Shown: piece by piece, positions 62,443 through 64,000 of the stretch
Layout of the letters: each line of letters begins with the position of its first letter
Position numbering within the stretch: the first letter of the stretch is position 1
Source of the DNA: Alphaproteobacteria bacterium
GTDB lineage: Bacteria > Pseudomonadota > Alphaproteobacteria > Ferrovibrionales > Ferrovibrionaceae
Assembly: GCA_947473805.1 (NCBI GenBank)
Contig: CANJGB010000020.1
Span: 1-64,000 of the forward strand
DNA length: 64,000 nucleotides
Direction: 5' to 3'
Made by a program: the position numbers and the translations under genes
The notes under the pieces: model-generated
Database searches by the model: none
What the model was told of the DNA's origin: nothing
The model's input: only the letters and a program-made list of their open reading frames with translations

Positions 62443-64000
62443 GGGCGCGCCCCGCCGCCTGCTGGCGCTTGGCCGCCAGTGGCGGCGTCGTCTCGGCGTT
62501 GCCGCGCTGCTCGGCGTACTGGCCGCCGGGTTGAGCTATGCGCCCGGCGCCGATTTCCTGACCCGGCTGGGCACGGACTTCCTTTTTCCGCTCCGCCACT
62601 GGGTCTATGGGCCGCTGTTCGCCCCGGCTGAATCCGATGTCGTCGTTGTCGCGGTGGATGAGCAGAGCTACCGCACGCCGCCGCTGCTCAACACGCCCAA
62701 GGTTGCCTGGACCCCGGTTTTGGCGGTGATCCTGAACGCAGTGAATGCCGCCGATCCGAAGGTTGTCGGCGTGGATACCATTTATCCAACCACCCTGGAT
62801 CGCGAAGGGCTGGTGCTGCGATACGACCTGCCGATGAAGCAGGCCCTGCGGCGCGCGGCCGACAAGGGCAAGATCGTTCTGGGCAAAGCTATTTTCGGCG
62901 GCGAAGAGCTGAAGCCGTACGACGGTCTTGTTACTGCGGCGAGAGGCGATGCCAATCTCAGGCTGCTGAACCTTGACCTTGATCAGGACGACGTGGTGCG
63001 CGGCTACTTTTTGAAGCACGCAGACGAAGCCCAAGGAGCCACGACATCGTTCGGTGCGGAACTCGCGCTCAGGGCAGGGGCAGTGCTTCCGGACAAGAAC
63101 TTCCTGATCAACTTCAACACAGCACCGGGTGACATCCCCGTCTATTCGATGGTTGATCTGCTGCAATGCGCGGAAGTCGCCAAGGACGAGGCCTATTTCC
63201 GTCGTCACTTCGCGGGCAAGATTGTACTGTTCGGCGAGGCGCTGGACCTTGAAGACCGCTTTATCAGTTCGCGCCGCCTGGTCATGAACGCCCGCGAGGA
63301 TCAGCGGGCCGCGCCCGAGCGGTGCGTCGTGCCGAAGGGGCCGGAACGGGCCAGCGCAAACCTTGACCGTCGCTCGATGCCTGGCGTGCTGATCCACGCC
63401 GCGGCGATCAACACCATCACCAAGGGGCTGTATCTCACTCCGTTATCGCCGCAAGCCGCGACCTTTGCGATCTTCGGCTCGGTATTCCTGCTGTCGCTGA
63501 TGTTCTTTCTGGTCAGCCCCGTGCAGGGCCTGTTGCTGGGCGGCGTTGCGCTGCTCGGCGAACTGGCCCTGTCGGTGCACGCCTTCGCCGCGGGTGCGGT
63601 TGCGCCCGTCGTGCTGCTGGCCGGTACAGCGCTGCTGACCTATACGCTGATCTACGCCTATCGCTTCGTGGTCGAGGACAAGGAGCGGCGCTGGATTCAG
63701 CACGCCTTCCGGCACTATCTGGCGCCGGTCCTGGTCGAACGCCTGGCGGCCGATCCCAAGGCGCTGCGTCTCGGCGGCGAGAAGAAGCGCGTGACGCTGT
63801 TTTTCTCCGATATCGCCGGGTTCACCACGATCAGCGAGAACCTCAAGGATCGCCCCGAACTGCTGGTCGAAATCCTCAACCGATACCTGACGGTGATGAC
63901 CGCGGCCGTCGAGGCGCGCGGCGGCTATGTGGACAAATTCATCGGTGACGCCGTCATGGCCGTGTGGGGCGCGCCGCTGCCGGACGACCAGGCCGAGCGT
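62420..64000 (+). CDS. CHASE2-domain adenylate/guanylate cyclase (partial)
   Basis: The first 527 codons are present and the frame runs off the right edge. After an N-terminal membrane segment (LGVAALLGVLAAGLSY) comes a periplasmic CHASE2 domain (DVVVVAVDEQSYRTPP to about residue 345). Three membrane helices follow (TFAIFGSVFLLSLMFFLV, LLLGGVALLGELALSV, PVVLLAGTALLTYTLIY), then a class III cyclase domain from about residue 458 (VTLFFSDIAGFTTISE, with the two metal Asp in FSDI and GDAVMAVWGAP). It would make cAMP or cGMP in response to a periplasmic cue. Start ATG 62420 lies within the upstream gene. Confidence 0.9.
   Translation, partial: MSLSRAAEGAPRRLLALGRQWRRRLGVAALLGVLAAGLSYAPGADFLTRLGTDFLFPLRHWVYGPLFAPAESDVVVVAVDEQSYRTPPLLNTPKVAWTPVLAVILNAVNAADPKVVGVDTIYPTTLDREGLVLRYDLPMKQALRRAADKGKIVLGKAIFGGEELKPYDGLVTAARGDANLRLLNLDLDQDDVVRGYFLKHADEAQGATTSFGAELALRAGAVLPDKNFLINFNTAPGDIPVYSMVDLLQCAEVAKDEAYFRRHFAGKIVLFGEALDLEDRFISSRRLVMNAREDQRAAPERCVVPKGPERASANLDRRSMPGVLIHAAAINTITKGLYLTPLSPQAATFAIFGSVFLLSLMFFLVSPVQGLLLGGVALLGELALSVHAFAAGAVAPVVLLAGTALLTYTLIYAYRFVVEDKERRWIQHAFRHYLAPVLVERLAADPKALRLGGEKKRVTLFFSDIAGFTTISENLKDRPELLVEILNRYLTVMTAAVEARGGYVDKFIGDAVMAVWGAPLPDDQAER

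Overview
The window is GC-rich chromosomal DNA from an alphaproteobacterium. Pointers are a circularly permuted two-piece tmRNA gene next to an alpha-type sspB, a TrcR/DUF1013 regulator, DUF1192 and DUF4169 small proteins, and rpmE divergent from an ABC exporter. Many Bug/TctC binding proteins, CaiB-type CoA-transferases, hydantoinase-type enzymes, SDRs and LLM oxidoreductases suggest a metabolically versatile Rhodospirillales-like soil or water organism; the order is an inference.

Layout. 0-0.15 kb: right end of an IS5-type element, abutting the hydantoinase/acetone-carboxylase-like hyuAB pair (0.15-4.4 kb). 5.4-10 kb: an NHEJ locus with ku facing a topoisomerase IB-ligD operon; ligD carries an in-frame TAG. 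10-13.5 kb: a CaiB-type CoA-transferase and propionyl-CoA synthetase diverge around a 270-bp, almost fully self-complementary palindromic element. 13.5-24.2 kb: an unassigned catabolic cluster with four SDRs, two Bug proteins, three CMD/AhpD-like paralogues, a glutaredoxin-DinB fusion, an LLM oxidoreductase, a Dabb protein and a frameshifted LysE exporter. 24.2-27.1 kb: trcR, quinone oxidoreductase, REP-like repeats, DUF1192, candidate small RNAs, and hsp20 with a ROSE-like RNA thermometer. 27.3-30.5 kb: a TPR-CHAT protease lipoprotein gene with two frameshifts. 30.5-33.3 kb: monooxygenase-like protein, rpmE, ABC exporter. 33.3-38.4 kb: second LLM oxidoreductase and a tctCBA tricarboxylate-type transporter. 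38.4-39.8 kb: caspase-like peptidase frameshifted at a C8 tract. 39.8-51.1 kb: FadH-like reductase, UvrD helicase, ClC channel, tandem thioesterases, GlcD-like dehydrogenase, BrkB/YihY, AsmA. 51.1-59.3 kb: tandem GMC oxidoreductases, VOC protein, RHH regulator, fumC, class I fumarase, sspB and ssrA. 59.4-64 kb: Ppx/GppA phosphatase, rlmE, two secreted proteins, and a CHASE2 adenylate/guanylate cyclase running off the right edge.

The genes fit a lifestyle of importing organic acids (Bug/TctABC), activating them with CoA (CoA-transferase, PrpE, thioesterases), oxidising them (SDR, LLM, FadH-like, GMC, GlcD), and feeding the TCA cycle (two fumarases). ssrA and sspB form a trans-translation/ClpXP-delivery module.

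Four genes or gene regions are interrupted by single-base deletions (lysE once, CHAT twice, caspase once) and ligD by a TAG. This is either real decay or residual assembly error, and it should be resolved before any of these genes is called a pseudogene. No tRNA, rRNA or CRISPR array was seen.
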